Assembly: GCA_015490455.1 (NCBI GenBank) | Contig: WFXU01000064.1 | Coordinates: 1-40,674, forward strand | Length of the DNA stretch: 40,674 nucleotides | Direction: 5' to 3' | Source of the DNA: Hyphomicrobiales bacterium | GTDB lineage: Bacteria > Pseudomonadota > Alphaproteobacteria > Rhizobiales > Devosiaceae | Shown: piece after piece, positions 9,380-17,889 of the stretch | Position numbering within the stretch: position 1 is the first letter of the stretch | How the letters are laid out: each line of letters opens with the position of its first letter | The notes under the pieces: model-generated | The model's database searches: none | Told to the model about the DNA's origin: nothing | The model's input: only the letters and a program-made list of their open reading frames with translations | Translations under genes and position numbers: made by a program

Positions 9380-10125
9380 TGTTTGAAATAGAAATATTGG
9401 CCTTTTTGGCTCTTATTGGTATGATAGCGGGCTTTGTTGATGCTGTTGCGGGGGGAGGGGGATTAATTGCTCTACCTAGTCTTATGGCAGCTGGCCTATC
9501 GCCCGTTGGGGCAATCGCAACCAATAAAATGCAAAGCATTATTGGCACTCTAATTGCTTCTTATACATATTGGCGCTCTGGTTTTATTAAATTAAGAGCC
9601 ATTATTTTTGCTATTCTTACTACATTTATAGGGGCATTTTTAGGTGCTTTCATTATCAAGAAAATTGATCTGACAATATTGAAAATAGCCATTCCTTTGG
9701 CGTTAATTATTATTGCGCTTTATTTTTTATTAGCGCCAGATCTTGGTGATAAAGATAAAAGGGCGCGGTTTAATTATTATTATTTTGCACCAATTTTGGG
9801 TTTTTTTATCGGCTTTTATGATGGGATTTTTGGTCCCGGCACAGGTTCATTTTTTACTATTGGCTTTGTTGTGTTATTTGGCTTTGGCGTATTAAGGGCA
9901 ACGGCAAATGGCAAAGTCTTAAATTTTATTTCAAATCTGGCCGCTCTATTTTTATTTATTCCCGCTGGAGATGTGGTTTGGCCGGCTGCACTTATTATGA
10001 TGGTCGGGCAAATTATTGGCGCAAGATTAGGTGCAACTATCGGCATAAAATATGGAGCAAAATTTATAAAGCCTTTAATTGTCATAATTTCAATTATTAT
10101 GGCGATAAAATTGTTACTTAATTAG
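9379..10125 (+). CDS. TauE/SafE-family membrane permease
   Basis: A 248-residue polytopic protein with about eight hydrophobic segments. It has the family's N-terminal GFVDAVAGGGGLIALPSLMAAG loop (residues about 17-38) and the repeat-related GFYDGIFGPGTGSFFTIGF in the middle. Members of PF01925 are proposed exporters or importers of sulfonates and other organic anions; this substrate is unknown. It starts at GTG, overlapping the hisG stop by one base, so it is co-transcribed with the histidine genes, though no functional link is evident. Confidence 0.85.
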   Translation: MFEIEILAFLALIGMIAGFVDAVAGGGGLIALPSLMAAGLSPVGAIATNKMQSIIGTLIASYTYWRSGFIKLRAIIFAILTTFIGAFLGAFIIKKIDLTILKIAIPLALIIIALYFLLAPDLGDKDKRARFNYYYFAPILGFFIGFYDGIFGPGTGSFFTIGFVVLFGFGVLRATANGKVLNFISNLAALFLFIPAGDVVWPAALIMMVGQIIGARLGATIGIKYGAKFIKPLIVIISIIMAIKLLLN

Positions 10126-10126
10126 T

Positions 10127-10345
10127 TTTCCGTGAAGAATTTTTAATATATTGATATTTACGGAAATCAGAAGGCGGAGGGCAGAGAGTACTAGTTCCAA
10201 TTTGGTGAAGAGGTGGAAAGATAGAACCAACTATTTCATAAGTTTTACTGTTGCATTCGCATTTATGTGTAGTTTTATTGCAATTTGAATATGAATATTT
10301 TGCAATTTCTGACTTCTGAACGATAAATCTTCACGAACGACTATT
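10127..10345. repeat. MITE-like element with terminal inverted repeats (copy 2)
   Basis: About 215 bases filling the space after TauE. Its left end (GTGAAGAATTT from 10132) and right end (TTCTGAACGATAAATCTTCAC without its last base, 10314-10334) are imperfect inverted repeats. The interior (10161-10255) matches the minus strand of 1-153: CGGAAATCAGAA, TAGTTYCAATTTG and AACTATTTCA occur in the same order. No transposase is encoded; a non-autonomous mobile element or remnant is the simplest reading. The left end also holds a hairpin, TTTCCGTGAA (10127-10136) with TTTACGGAAA (10157-10166), which might act in ending tauE mRNA. The remaining 10346-10422 shows nothing clear. Confidence 0.5.
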
Positions 10346-10422
10346 TACATTTTGCTTCTGGACATATTTCAAGCTAACCAGCCATATAAGCTAGCTAGCC
10401 TCATAGCAAGAGATTTTAGCCC

Positions 10423-11649
10423 CTAAGCCCATTCGCCCTGACGAAATATAGGCACAATCTCGCCATTTTGTTTTATCCCGTCAATATCCATCTTATCTGA
10501 GCCAATCATCCAATCTATATGAATAGCTGAACTATTGCCACCTTGTTTTGCTATCTGTTCCTTGCTTAGGTCAGAGCCATTCTTAAAACATTTAGAATAA
10601 CATTGCCCCAAAGCAATATGACAAGAAGCATTTTCATCAAATAATGTATTATAAAAAAGAATGTTAGATTTTGAAATAGGAGATGAATGAGGCACAAGCG
10701 CAACCTCGCCCAAACGTCTAGCCCCTTCATCAATATCCAACACTTTTAATAAAACCTCTTCGCCCTCTTTAGCGTTTGCTTTAACTATTTTACCCTCCTT
10801 AAAGCTTACCTTAATATCTTTAATCAAAGTGCCATGATGAGAAAGCGGCTTGGTTGAACTTACATAGCCTTCAACCCTTTGTGCATGCGGAGTAGTAAAA
10901 ACTTCTTCACTAGGGATATTCGCATTACAAATAACGCCATTTTTTGCCATTGCCGCGCCCCCTGCCCATTCATGCTCTTCTGCTAAACCCACCTTTAGAT
11001 CTGTTCCTTCAGCCTTAAAATGTAAAAAGGCAAAATTTTGCTCATTTAACCATTTGGTTTTTTTGGCAAGCTTTTTATTATGCTGTTCCCATTTAGCTAT
11101 TGGGTCATCAAGATCAGCGTAAGAAGCGCTAAAAATTGCATCAGCCAATTTTTTAACCGCCATTTTTTTTGTTTCATTAGGAAATACTAATTTTGCCCAA
11201 TCAGCAGTAGGATAGGCAATAATATTCCAATTGATATTAAAAGCGGTGATACGCTCTCTTACCGGCGTTCCAGCCTTTGATAAAGCCTTATTGGCGCGCC
11301 CTATTTTTATAGGATCTTCATTTGCCAATAAATTTGGATTATCACCAATGATTGCAAGGCGGGCAGTATTTTCATCAAAAGCCTTTGCCATTGCCTCAAA
11401 AAGCCAAGTAGGGGCTTTATCAAAACTTTCGTCAAAAGCATATTTATAACGCAAAATTTGCATTTTTTCATCATTAAAAAAACAATTAACCAAGCCCGCC
11501 CCCGCCTTATAAGCTTGTTTAGTGACTTCACGCACTAGGGGAAGCGCTTCAATGGGAGCGGATATGATTAAATCTTGCCCCTTTTGTAGGTTAACACCGG
11601 TTTTAATGGCTAATTTTGCTAATTTTTTTAAGTTCTTTTTATTTATCAT
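10423..11649 (-). CDS. M29-family metallo-aminopeptidase
   Basis: Cytoplasmic aminopeptidase with a dinuclear metal site (AmpS/PepS/aminopeptidase T family). The 408-residue length is normal. Residues matching the family metal ligands are E249 (PSEEVFTTPH), E315 (LGEVALVPHSS), H344 (CHIALGQCY), H377 and D379 (AIHIDWMIGS), with Y351 as the conserved tyrosine. It ends convergently near the inverted-repeat element and lies 13 bases downstream of the U32 gene, so the two form an operon. Role is probably peptide turnover. Confidence 0.92.
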   Translation of the reverse strand: MINKKNLKKLAKLAIKTGVNLQKGQDLIISAPIEALPLVREVTKQAYKAGAGLVNCFFNDEKMQILRYKYAFDESFDKAPTWLFEAMAKAFDENTARLAIIGDNPNLLANEDPIKIGRANKALSKAGTPVRERITAFNINWNIIAYPTADWAKLVFPNETKKMAVKKLADAIFSASYADLDDPIAKWEQHNKKLAKKTKWLNEQNFAFLHFKAEGTDLKVGLAEEHEWAGGAAMAKNGVICNANIPSEEVFTTPHAQRVEGYVSSTKPLSHHGTLIKDIKVSFKEGKIVKANAKEGEEVLLKVLDIDEGARRLGEVALVPHSSPISKSNILFYNTLFDENASCHIALGQCYSKCFKNGSDLSKEQIAKQGGNSSAIHIDWMIGSDKMDIDGIKQNGEIVPIFRQGEWA

Positions 11650-11662
11650 TTTGCTATATTTC

Positions 11663-13309
11663 CTAGTCAGCGCGCAATATTTTTGCTTCGCTTTTGCTTA
11701 ATTGTTCACCCATTTTGCGTTTTAACAAAATTTCTCTTGCTCTTTCATAAGCCTTATCTTGCCAAAAAGGCAAGCAGCCATTACAGCCACGCGCACAACA
11801 ACCCTTTGTTCCGACCCTATTGGTCTTAAAGCGGCGGGCAAAATCTTCTTCACTCATGGAATTTACTAAATTATCGCGCTGTTTTTTATATTTTTCATTA
11901 GTAAAATCGCCCTCCAGCTCTAATTTTTGCGCTAATTTATCAAATTTTATTCGCTCCCATTGTTCATTAGTTAGGGCTTTTTCTTTCCTTATGATGGAAA
12001 GGGGCGGGAATTTTGCTTTAAGTTCATCTATATCCTCATGATCAAATAAAGAAAAAGCAAAGCGGATTATGCTTTTATCGCCCCCTTGCACAATTTGCTT
12101 TATTTTGCCGCTTTTTGCCTCTTCATATTGATAGGCGCGCAATAAAACCCCTTCTCTTTTCATTGGCGGAATAAATTCCAACACATCACCCGGCTCTAAT
12201 TTATTTTTTACTTCAACCAAAAATGCATCTTTTGTTACTTCCTTTATAAAGCCAGCATATTCCCAAAGGGCAAGAGAAGCGGTATTTTCATAATTATGCG
12301 CATAATTGGTTAAGCGTCCATCATGAAAAGCTAATGTAAAACCACGATTACCAACCGTTCTTAATTCTTCTAAATAAGGCTCTGGCGACCAATTTTTGGG
12401 ATCTTTATAATAATCATCAATCGCTAAACGGTAAGCTCTAGCAACAATTGCTACATAATATTCGCTCTTGCCCCTTCCCTCAACCTTCAGACTATCTATG
12501 CCTATTTTTAGATATTCATCTAATTTTGGCATCAAGCAAAGATCTTTGGAATTTAATATATATGAGCCGCGTTCATCTTCCTCTATTGGCATAAGTTCGC
12601 CGGGGCGGCAGCCTTCTTCCAGCAAAAATTCAAACATATCCTTATTATTTTCATCTATTGCTAATTCCTCAATTGTGCCGTCCTTTAAGCGCACATGTAA
12701 TTTATAATTCCAGCGGCAAGAATTTGCGCAATTGCCCTGATTAGCACCACGCTCCGCCATAAAATTAGATAATAAACAGCGCCCCGAATATGTCATACAC
12801 ATAGCGCCATGAATAAAGGCTTCTAATTTTATATCGGGGCATTGTTCTCTTATTTCTTTTAATTCAGCAAAAGAAACTTCGCGCGCTAAAACGCATAAAT
12901 CCGCTCCCATTTTTTGCCAGAATTGAACCGAAAGATAAGAGGTAATATTAGCTTGAGTTGAAATATGCAGCGGAATATTTTTAGCATGTTGTTTTACATA
13001 TTCAAAAATACCCGGATCGGCAACTATTAGCCCATCAGGATTAATCCTTTTTATGGTTTTTATATATTCGTCTAATTTTGCCACATCTTTATTATGGCTA
13101 AAAAGATTTAGCGTTAAATAGGCGCGCTTATTATGCTTATGACAAAATTTTACCCCCTCAATCACTTCTTCTAATGAGAATTGGGATTTAGTGCGTAAAG
13201 ACATATCAGGCGTGCCAAGATAAACGGCATCAGCGCCATAAAGCACCGCCATTTTTAATTTACGTAAATTGCCTGCCGGCATTAAAAGTTCTGATTTGAT
13301 TCTTTGCAT
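11663..13309 (-). CDS. U32-family protein, TrhP-like (tRNA hydroxylation) with C-terminal Cys motif
   Basis: The 548-residue protein starts ELLMPAGNLRKLKMAVLYGADAVYLG, a TIM-barrel start typical of U32, and contains FIHGAMCMTYSGRCLLSNF and NQGNCANSCRW, the cysteine-bearing signature shared with YegQ/TrhP and RlhA. TrhP is needed for 5-hydroxyuridine at U34 of tRNAs, RlhA for 23S C2501 hydroxylation. The sequence looks closer to TrhP, but this needs a tree. The C-terminus adds a cysteine group, GCCARGCNGC (C504, C505, C509, C512). I use ATG 13309; a TTG at 13402 would add an improbable 31-residue hydrophobic leader. No strong Shine-Dalgarno is visible at either. Confidence 0.82.
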   Translation of the reverse strand: MQRIKSELLMPAGNLRKLKMAVLYGADAVYLGTPDMSLRTKSQFSLEEVIEGVKFCHKHNKRAYLTLNLFSHNKDVAKLDEYIKTIKRINPDGLIVADPGIFEYVKQHAKNIPLHISTQANITSYLSVQFWQKMGADLCVLAREVSFAELKEIREQCPDIKLEAFIHGAMCMTYSGRCLLSNFMAERGANQGNCANSCRWNYKLHVRLKDGTIEELAIDENNKDMFEFLLEEGCRPGELMPIEEDERGSYILNSKDLCLMPKLDEYLKIGIDSLKVEGRGKSEYYVAIVARAYRLAIDDYYKDPKNWSPEPYLEELRTVGNRGFTLAFHDGRLTNYAHNYENTASLALWEYAGFIKEVTKDAFLVEVKNKLEPGDVLEFIPPMKREGVLLRAYQYEEAKSGKIKQIVQGGDKSIIRFAFSLFDHEDIDELKAKFPPLSIIRKEKALTNEQWERIKFDKLAQKLELEGDFTNEKYKKQRDNLVNSMSEEDFARRFKTNRVGTKGCCARGCNGCLPFWQDKAYERAREILLKRKMGEQLSKSEAKILRAD

Positions 13310-13500
13310 TTTATTAGATGGAAATAAATATATGTTCCTTATATTAATCAGTAAAAAAAGAAAATAAAATTCTTTAATATATATGATATGTGATTGTTGC
13401 AAAAAAGACTCAGAAAAATAAAAATTATACTATATATTGACATTTTCTTTGTTTATAGCCATAGATATAGTTGGGAGCTCGAATTTTTGTTAAATTTAAT

Positions 13501-13534
13501 TTGACAGGACATGGAATTTGTTCTATGTTTGTTC
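13501..13534 (+). promoter_or_regulatory. SOS (LexA) box within a sigma-70 promoter
   Basis: TTGACA (13501-13506), a 17-base spacer and TATGTT (13524-13529) make a near-consensus promoter. GTTC (13520-13523), seven bases, GTTC (13531-13534) exactly fits the GTTC-N7-GTTC LexA operator of alphaproteobacteria and covers the -10 box, so LexA binding would block polymerase. The start of the next gene is 20 bases downstream. The box was found by eye; its chance occurrence in an AT-rich window is not negligible, but the position is what a working operator needs. Confidence 0.6.
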
Positions 13535-13553
13535 TAAAGATAAGAGGCTCTCT

Positions 13554-13946
13554 ATGGCTAACCATTCTCAATTAACAAATTATCCTTTAGATCTTAAGCA
13601 AATAAGATCTGAATATAGTGGCTTGGACAATAGTGTAAATTGGCGTGGCCGCTCGGGGAAAATTTATCGGCTAATAAGGGAAAAATTGGCAGATTTTGCG
13701 CTTTTAGAACAAGATATATATATTATTCTTAGCAAAGGTCAGCCCTTTTGGGTCGGAACGGCTGCCGATTTAATCGCAAATGAATATAGTAGAGAACGTT
13801 TTAGAGAAGCGATAATAGTTGCCGATAATGTTTTGCGGCTTAAAGATAATAGTGATGATATAACAAAAATGAATATAATCTGGGATATTGAAAAGGGGCA
13901 GCTAATTAAGGGGTCAAAATTGGCAAAAATAAAATTATTCTCCTAA
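13554..13946 (+). CDS. Hypothetical protein, probable SOS-regulated
   Basis: A 130-residue soluble protein I do not recognise. ATG at 13554 has GAGG seven bases upstream, which is better than an in-frame ATG at 13524 inside the -10 box. No signal peptide, membrane segment or Cys cluster is seen. The middle (EQDIYIILSKGQPFWVGTAA) looks like a beta hairpin followed by helices. It has its own promoter overlapped by a LexA-type box and nothing downstream on the same strand, so it is likely a single-gene damage-inducible unit. The 3' end overlaps convergent chaC by 12 bases. Confidence 0.8.
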   Translation: MANHSQLTNYPLDLKQIRSEYSGLDNSVNWRGRSGKIYRLIREKLADFALLEQDIYIILSKGQPFWVGTAADLIANEYSRERFREAIIVADNVLRLKDNSDDITKMNIIWDIEKGQLIKGSKLAKIKLFS

Positions 13947-14462
13947 TAGTCTAAGTAGTTCTTCCAGCTTTTTATCTCTAATATTCATTTTTCGTAAAAA
14001 TATGGCAGTATTTATCACATATTCAATATTTGTCCCGCCTTTTCCGCGCGCTTTCCTTATTAGCTCCATTTGCGTCTTTATATTTTGTTCGCCGGCAAAT
14101 TGCTCATGTTTTTCATCGGCCAGATAGGTAAGGGCGTAAGTTTTTTGCCCTGAACTTAGTTTAATTGCTCTAATGCTCTCTTTATAAACTTTGCTAACCT
14201 GCTCTCTTTTACGTAAATATTCAATAGTTTTCTCCCATTTATCAGCTTCAACCTGAAATGCTTTGCCAAAACATGATCCCCCCCGCTTTAGACCAAAAAC
14301 CAGGCCGGGATTTTCTTTTGTACCGCGATGATGGTGCGAAAAAATACATAAACATCGATGCGCTCCATATAATATGGCATTAGATTCACTTATATATTCA
14401 AAACCAGGACGCCAAATAAGCGAGCCATAGCCAAATACCCAATATGAATTTTCTCGTTTCAT
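13935..14462 (-). CDS. chaC: Gamma-glutamylcyclotransferase, ChaC family
   Basis: Degrades glutathione to 5-oxoproline and Cys-Gly. The 175-residue protein opens WVFGYGSLIWRPGF, the substrate-binding loop of the ChaC/GGCT fold, and has YLRKREQV with E87 at the place of the family's catalytic glutamate. Length fits bacterial ChaC. It is convergent with the SOS-controlled gene and divergent from the DUF2125 gene. Confidence 0.9.
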   Translation of the reverse strand: MKRENSYWVFGYGSLIWRPGFEYISESNAILYGAHRCLCIFSHHHRGTKENPGLVFGLKRGGSCFGKAFQVEADKWEKTIEYLRKREQVSKVYKESIRAIKLSSGQKTYALTYLADEKHEQFAGEQNIKTQMELIRKARGKGGTNIEYVINTAIFLRKMNIRDKKLEELLRLLGE

Positions 14463-14542
14463 TTATTAAACACTAATTATTCCACATTATTTTAAGTTTT
14501 ACCTATGGCAAATATCACAAAGCCTGTTGTTTAGACAATTTT

Positions 14543-15562
14543 ATGCGTAATAAGTTAATAATGAAACGATTCGCCATTATTTTGCTCATTCCATTAATAA
14601 TTATCGCCCTTCTTTGGAGCGGGGTGTGGTTTTTTGCAAGTAATTTTCTTGTAAAAAACTATCTTCAAAATAATGTTCTTAACGCAAAAATGGGTAAAAT
14701 AAAAAATATAGAGGATGAATTTCAAGACAAAATAAATTGTGCACAAATCAAGGTTAAAGGCTTTCCATTTTCCTTTAATATTGAGTGTGAAAATGGACAA
14801 TTTATTGATGGTGATAAAAATTTCCAATTAGCCAATTTAACGATTAAATATTCGTTTTTTTCTCCCCTTAAAGCGAAAATTATCGCCAAATCGCCACTTT
14901 CATATTCAAACGCATTTTTTGCCAGTAAACAGGAATTTCGCTGGACTAATTTAACAATAAATATTGCCCTAAATGGCTGGCATTTACAAAATATAAAAAT
15001 TAAGGGAGAAGATTTTGCCTATATTGATAAATTATTTGGTGAATATTTAATTTTGGATGCAAAAAATATTGATATATTTATGGCTAATGATGGTGAATCT
15101 AGCAGCACATCTAATATTCTAAATAAAATTGATATAACCGCCAATATAGATGAAATAAATTTTGCTAATTTCCAAATTGAAAATGCTCAATTATTACTAA
15201 ATGCACAAATCACAAATTTAGAAACAGATATTCGCGCTTGGGCAAATAATGCGCTAATAAAAAAATGGCAGCAAAATAATGGCAAATTAATTATATCGCA
15301 ATTTACAGGGAAAGAAGAAAATAAAGAATTTTCTGTTAAAGGAAATATTGGTCTTGATGAAAATGGTTATCTCAGTGGAGCATTAGCAATAAATTCAAAT
15401 AATATTGTTGAACTAATCGCTCCCAATTTCCCCCCCGACATACAGCCAATTATTTTTGGCTCACAAAATGAAAATGGCTCCTATTCGCAAAATATAAATT
15501 TGAGGGATGGAACAATTTATTCCGGCCTGTTCCCCATAGGCCAATTAGCCCCATTATTGTAA
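14543..15562 (+). CDS. DUF2125 membrane-anchored protein
   Basis: A 339-residue protein with a single N-terminal hydrophobic segment (about 8-30) and a long beta-rich, presumably periplasmic body. The C-terminus, LRDGTIYSGLFPIGQLAPLL, matches the conserved end of DUF2125 (PF09898) proteins, which are common and uncharacterised in alphaproteobacteria. An in-frame ATG at 14561 (MKRFAI) is an equally possible start; neither has a strong ribosome binding site. It ends convergently over the last nine bases of the rppH fusion gene. Confidence 0.82.
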   Translation: MRNKLIMKRFAIILLIPLIIIALLWSGVWFFASNFLVKNYLQNNVLNAKMGKIKNIEDEFQDKINCAQIKVKGFPFSFNIECENGQFIDGDKNFQLANLTIKYSFFSPLKAKIIAKSPLSYSNAFFASKQEFRWTNLTINIALNGWHLQNIKIKGEDFAYIDKLFGEYLILDAKNIDIFMANDGESSSTSNILNKIDITANIDEINFANFQIENAQLLLNAQITNLETDIRAWANNALIKKWQQNNGKLIISQFTGKEENKEFSVKGNIGLDENGYLSGALAINSNNIVELIAPNFPPDIQPIIFGSQNENGSYSQNINLRDGTIYSGLFPIGQLAPLL

Positions 15563-16555
15563 TTTTTTAATAAAAATTACTTCTTTGCTCATTTCCTTAA
15601 AGCCCCATTTTTTATGCGCTTTTATAGAAATATTATTTGTTAATTGCGTATCTGAACCTAATTTAGATAATTTATGTCTTTTTGCCCATTTTTCACATTT
15701 TTTGAGCAATTTTTTGCTTAAACCCTTATGCCGATATTCTTTTTCAAGATAAATAGCTTCAAGCCAAGCAATTGGTGCTATTTGTTTGCCATCGCCTATT
15801 GTTCTTTGACTAATTTCGGCAAACCCGACTAATAAATCTCCATCAAATAGGCCAAAAGCTGCTTGTTTTTTATCCATTAAAATCTTTTTACATTCTTGTT
15901 GTAGCTTATTTTTGCTATATTCAGGAAAGAGCATAGCTCTTAATTTAACCCAAATAGCAATATGTTTTGCCTTTAATTTTTTTGCGACAGTTTTTTTTGC
16001 ATTTTTTTCCCGCAACATTTTGGCAATATGCGCAAATTCAGACACAACCCTTAAATATGCCTGCTTTTTGAAGGGGATTGTCAATTCTGGTGTTTTTTCT
16101 AACTTTTCCCAACGCCAATCAGAAAATTCAGAACCATGCTGACCATTAGCCGGGTTAACAACATTTATTTCATCATCTAACCCTTCAAATAAAAATGCAA
16201 ACCATTTCTGCCTTTGCCCACGATATTTCCCCTTAAGCGCAAGGCCTAATATTTCATCGGGAATATCATAATAAATCCAATCAGAAATAGTTGAAATTAG
16301 CGATATATTCTTAATTGAAGTTTCTTCATAAAGTTCGCGCTTAGCGGCTTCTAGCGCATCTTCACCCTTATCAATTCCACCTTGCGGAAATTGCCATATT
16401 TTAGCTCCCTTTGCCCCCTTGCCTCCCTTTCTTTTCCCGATAAAGACCTTCCCCTTAGTATTAAAAACAACACACGCTACATTATCGCGATAGGGCATAA
16501 GTTCGCGTTGTGAATTTTTAATATTCTCTTTTTTTCGTTTTTGTCCCCTATTCAT
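15554..16555 (-). CDS. rppH: RppH-like Nudix hydrolase fused to AAC(6')-like GNAT acetyltransferase
   Basis: One uninterrupted 333-residue frame with two domains. Residues 20-180 are an RppH-type Nudix domain: YRDNVACVVFNTKGKVFIG, IWQFPQGG, and a Nudix box at 59-81 (E65, R73, E74, E77, E78, with S80 in place of the usual glycine). RppH removes pyrophosphate from 5' ends of mRNA. Residues 187-333 are a full GNAT domain resembling aminoglycoside 6'-N-acetyltransferases: LVGFAEISQR, WLEAIYLEKEYRHKGLSKKL (acetyl-CoA loop) and a GSDTQLTNN-x7-HKKWGF-type end. Other rppH genes stop near 160-180 codons. It follows yibQ by two bases at the end of the long rplU operon. Substrate of the second domain is unknown. 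Confidence 0.85.
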   Translation of the reverse strand: MNRGQKRKKENIKNSQRELMPYRDNVACVVFNTKGKVFIGKRKGGKGAKGAKIWQFPQGGIDKGEDALEAAKRELYEETSIKNISLISTISDWIYYDIPDEILGLALKGKYRGQRQKWFAFLFEGLDDEINVVNPANGQHGSEFSDWRWEKLEKTPELTIPFKKQAYLRVVSEFAHIAKMLREKNAKKTVAKKLKAKHIAIWVKLRAMLFPEYSKNKLQQECKKILMDKKQAAFGLFDGDLLVGFAEISQRTIGDGKQIAPIAWLEAIYLEKEYRHKGLSKKLLKKCEKWAKRHKLSKLGSDTQLTNNISIKAHKKWGFKEMSKEVIFIKKLQ

Positions 16556-16557
16556 AT

Positions 16558-17808
16558 TTAAGGACGCCTCACCAAAGCGCTTATTGGCACTAGAACAATA
16601 TTTTTCTCTTCAAGCGATTTACTCCATTTTGCAATTGTTTCTATTGAAACGGGAAAGGCTGACGCTACACCAATAGCATAACCTTGTTCATTGGATAATC
16701 TTTCTAGTTCTGCTAATTGTGTCAAAATCCCTTTCTTTGAGAGATTTCTATCAATCTGCACCTGCACCCTAGCAAAGGGAACTTTATTATTCATTGCCAA
16801 ATTTGCTGCTAAAGACCTATTAGAAGTTCCATCATCAATATAGGCCAGTCCGCGAAGGGCAAATTCTTCCATAATTGGCGTAAAATCTTTGGCTGAGGCG
16901 GTAAATTTAGCCCCCGTATGATTTATAACCCCAACATAGCCCCCTACTCGCGCCATTAACCAGAATAATCTATCTAAATTTGCCCTTATTGGCTGGTCGG
17001 TGAGTAAAGTTTGCGGGCCTGGATCATTATCCGGATAATCAAATGGTTCCATTGGAATGGAAAGTAAAATTTCGTGCCCGTCATTTCTGGCAGCAGCACT
17101 AGTGGCTTTTAAGGTTCTTCCATAGGGAGCAAATGCCAGACTTATAGCGCCGGGCAATTTTTCTATCGCATTAAGCGTGCCGCTTTCACTAAGGCCAATA
17201 CCCGTTATTATAATAGCAATTAATTTTTTATCACCAGCATTTTGCAAACTAATAGAGGGGCGTTTATAAGCCGCAAACGGCGTTGTTCCATCCTGCCCAA
17301 TTATAGGAATTGGACCATTTGGCGTTTCCTCTATAAGGTTTGGCAATACGCCAAAATCATTTAACGCTTTTATAGATGTTGAACTTACTTCAACATTCTC
17401 TGAATCACTATCAGGAATATCATCACCAACCTTAATAATCGTAACATTATTATTCCCTATCTGAATATTTTGTTCGCTATTTTGTTCTGGTTTGGGTTTT
17501 TCTTCATCTATTTTTGGGCTAGGAGGCTGAGTTATATTTTGCTCTTCTAATTGCCGTTCGGCAATTTTTACCATTGCGCTTGGACGTCCGCCATCTTCAT
17601 CTTCAACAAAATAAATTGTGCCCAAAATTAAAGCAATAATAGCAAAAAATAGCGCCAATAAAATTCTGGTTAACGGCAATGGGCCCTTTCTAAATTGCAC
17701 CAGCGACCTCCAACCCCTACGCGCAAGGTTGGGTCTGGCTTTTTTATCGGTTTGGGCGCTATTTTTCGCCTTTTTTTGCCCCAACGGTTTGTCTAAATCT
17801 TCATTCAT
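16558..17808 (-). CDS. Divergent polysaccharide deacetylase family protein (YibQ-like)
   Basis: A 416-residue protein with a cytoplasmic basic start, one membrane segment (about 46-68), a Pro/Glu-rich linker, and a YibQ/PF04748 domain (about 190-416): IAIIITGIGLSESGT, SIPMEPFDYPDNDPG and AYIDDGTSNRS are the family signatures. The first metal-binding Asp pair of true NodB deacetylases is TG here, as is common in alphaproteobacterial members, so activity is doubtful. Position after envC-ctpA suggests a role in envelope or peptidoglycan remodelling. It lies 81 bases after ctpA. Confidence 0.87.
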   Translation of the reverse strand: MNEDLDKPLGQKKAKNSAQTDKKARPNLARRGWRSLVQFRKGPLPLTRILLALFFAIIALILGTIYFVEDEDGGRPSAMVKIAERQLEEQNITQPPSPKIDEEKPKPEQNSEQNIQIGNNNVTIIKVGDDIPDSDSENVEVSSTSIKALNDFGVLPNLIEETPNGPIPIIGQDGTTPFAAYKRPSISLQNAGDKKLIAIIITGIGLSESGTLNAIEKLPGAISLAFAPYGRTLKATSAAARNDGHEILLSIPMEPFDYPDNDPGPQTLLTDQPIRANLDRLFWLMARVGGYVGVINHTGAKFTASAKDFTPIMEEFALRGLAYIDDGTSNRSLAANLAMNNKVPFARVQVQIDRNLSKKGILTQLAELERLSNEQGYAIGVASAFPVSIETIAKWSKSLEEKNIVLVPISALVRRP

Positions 17809-17889
17809 CAGTATGATTCATATTCTAAAACCGTTAATTTTATCAAACCTTCGCATTATTTGGCTTATTTGGTTATATCTGGCAATTTA

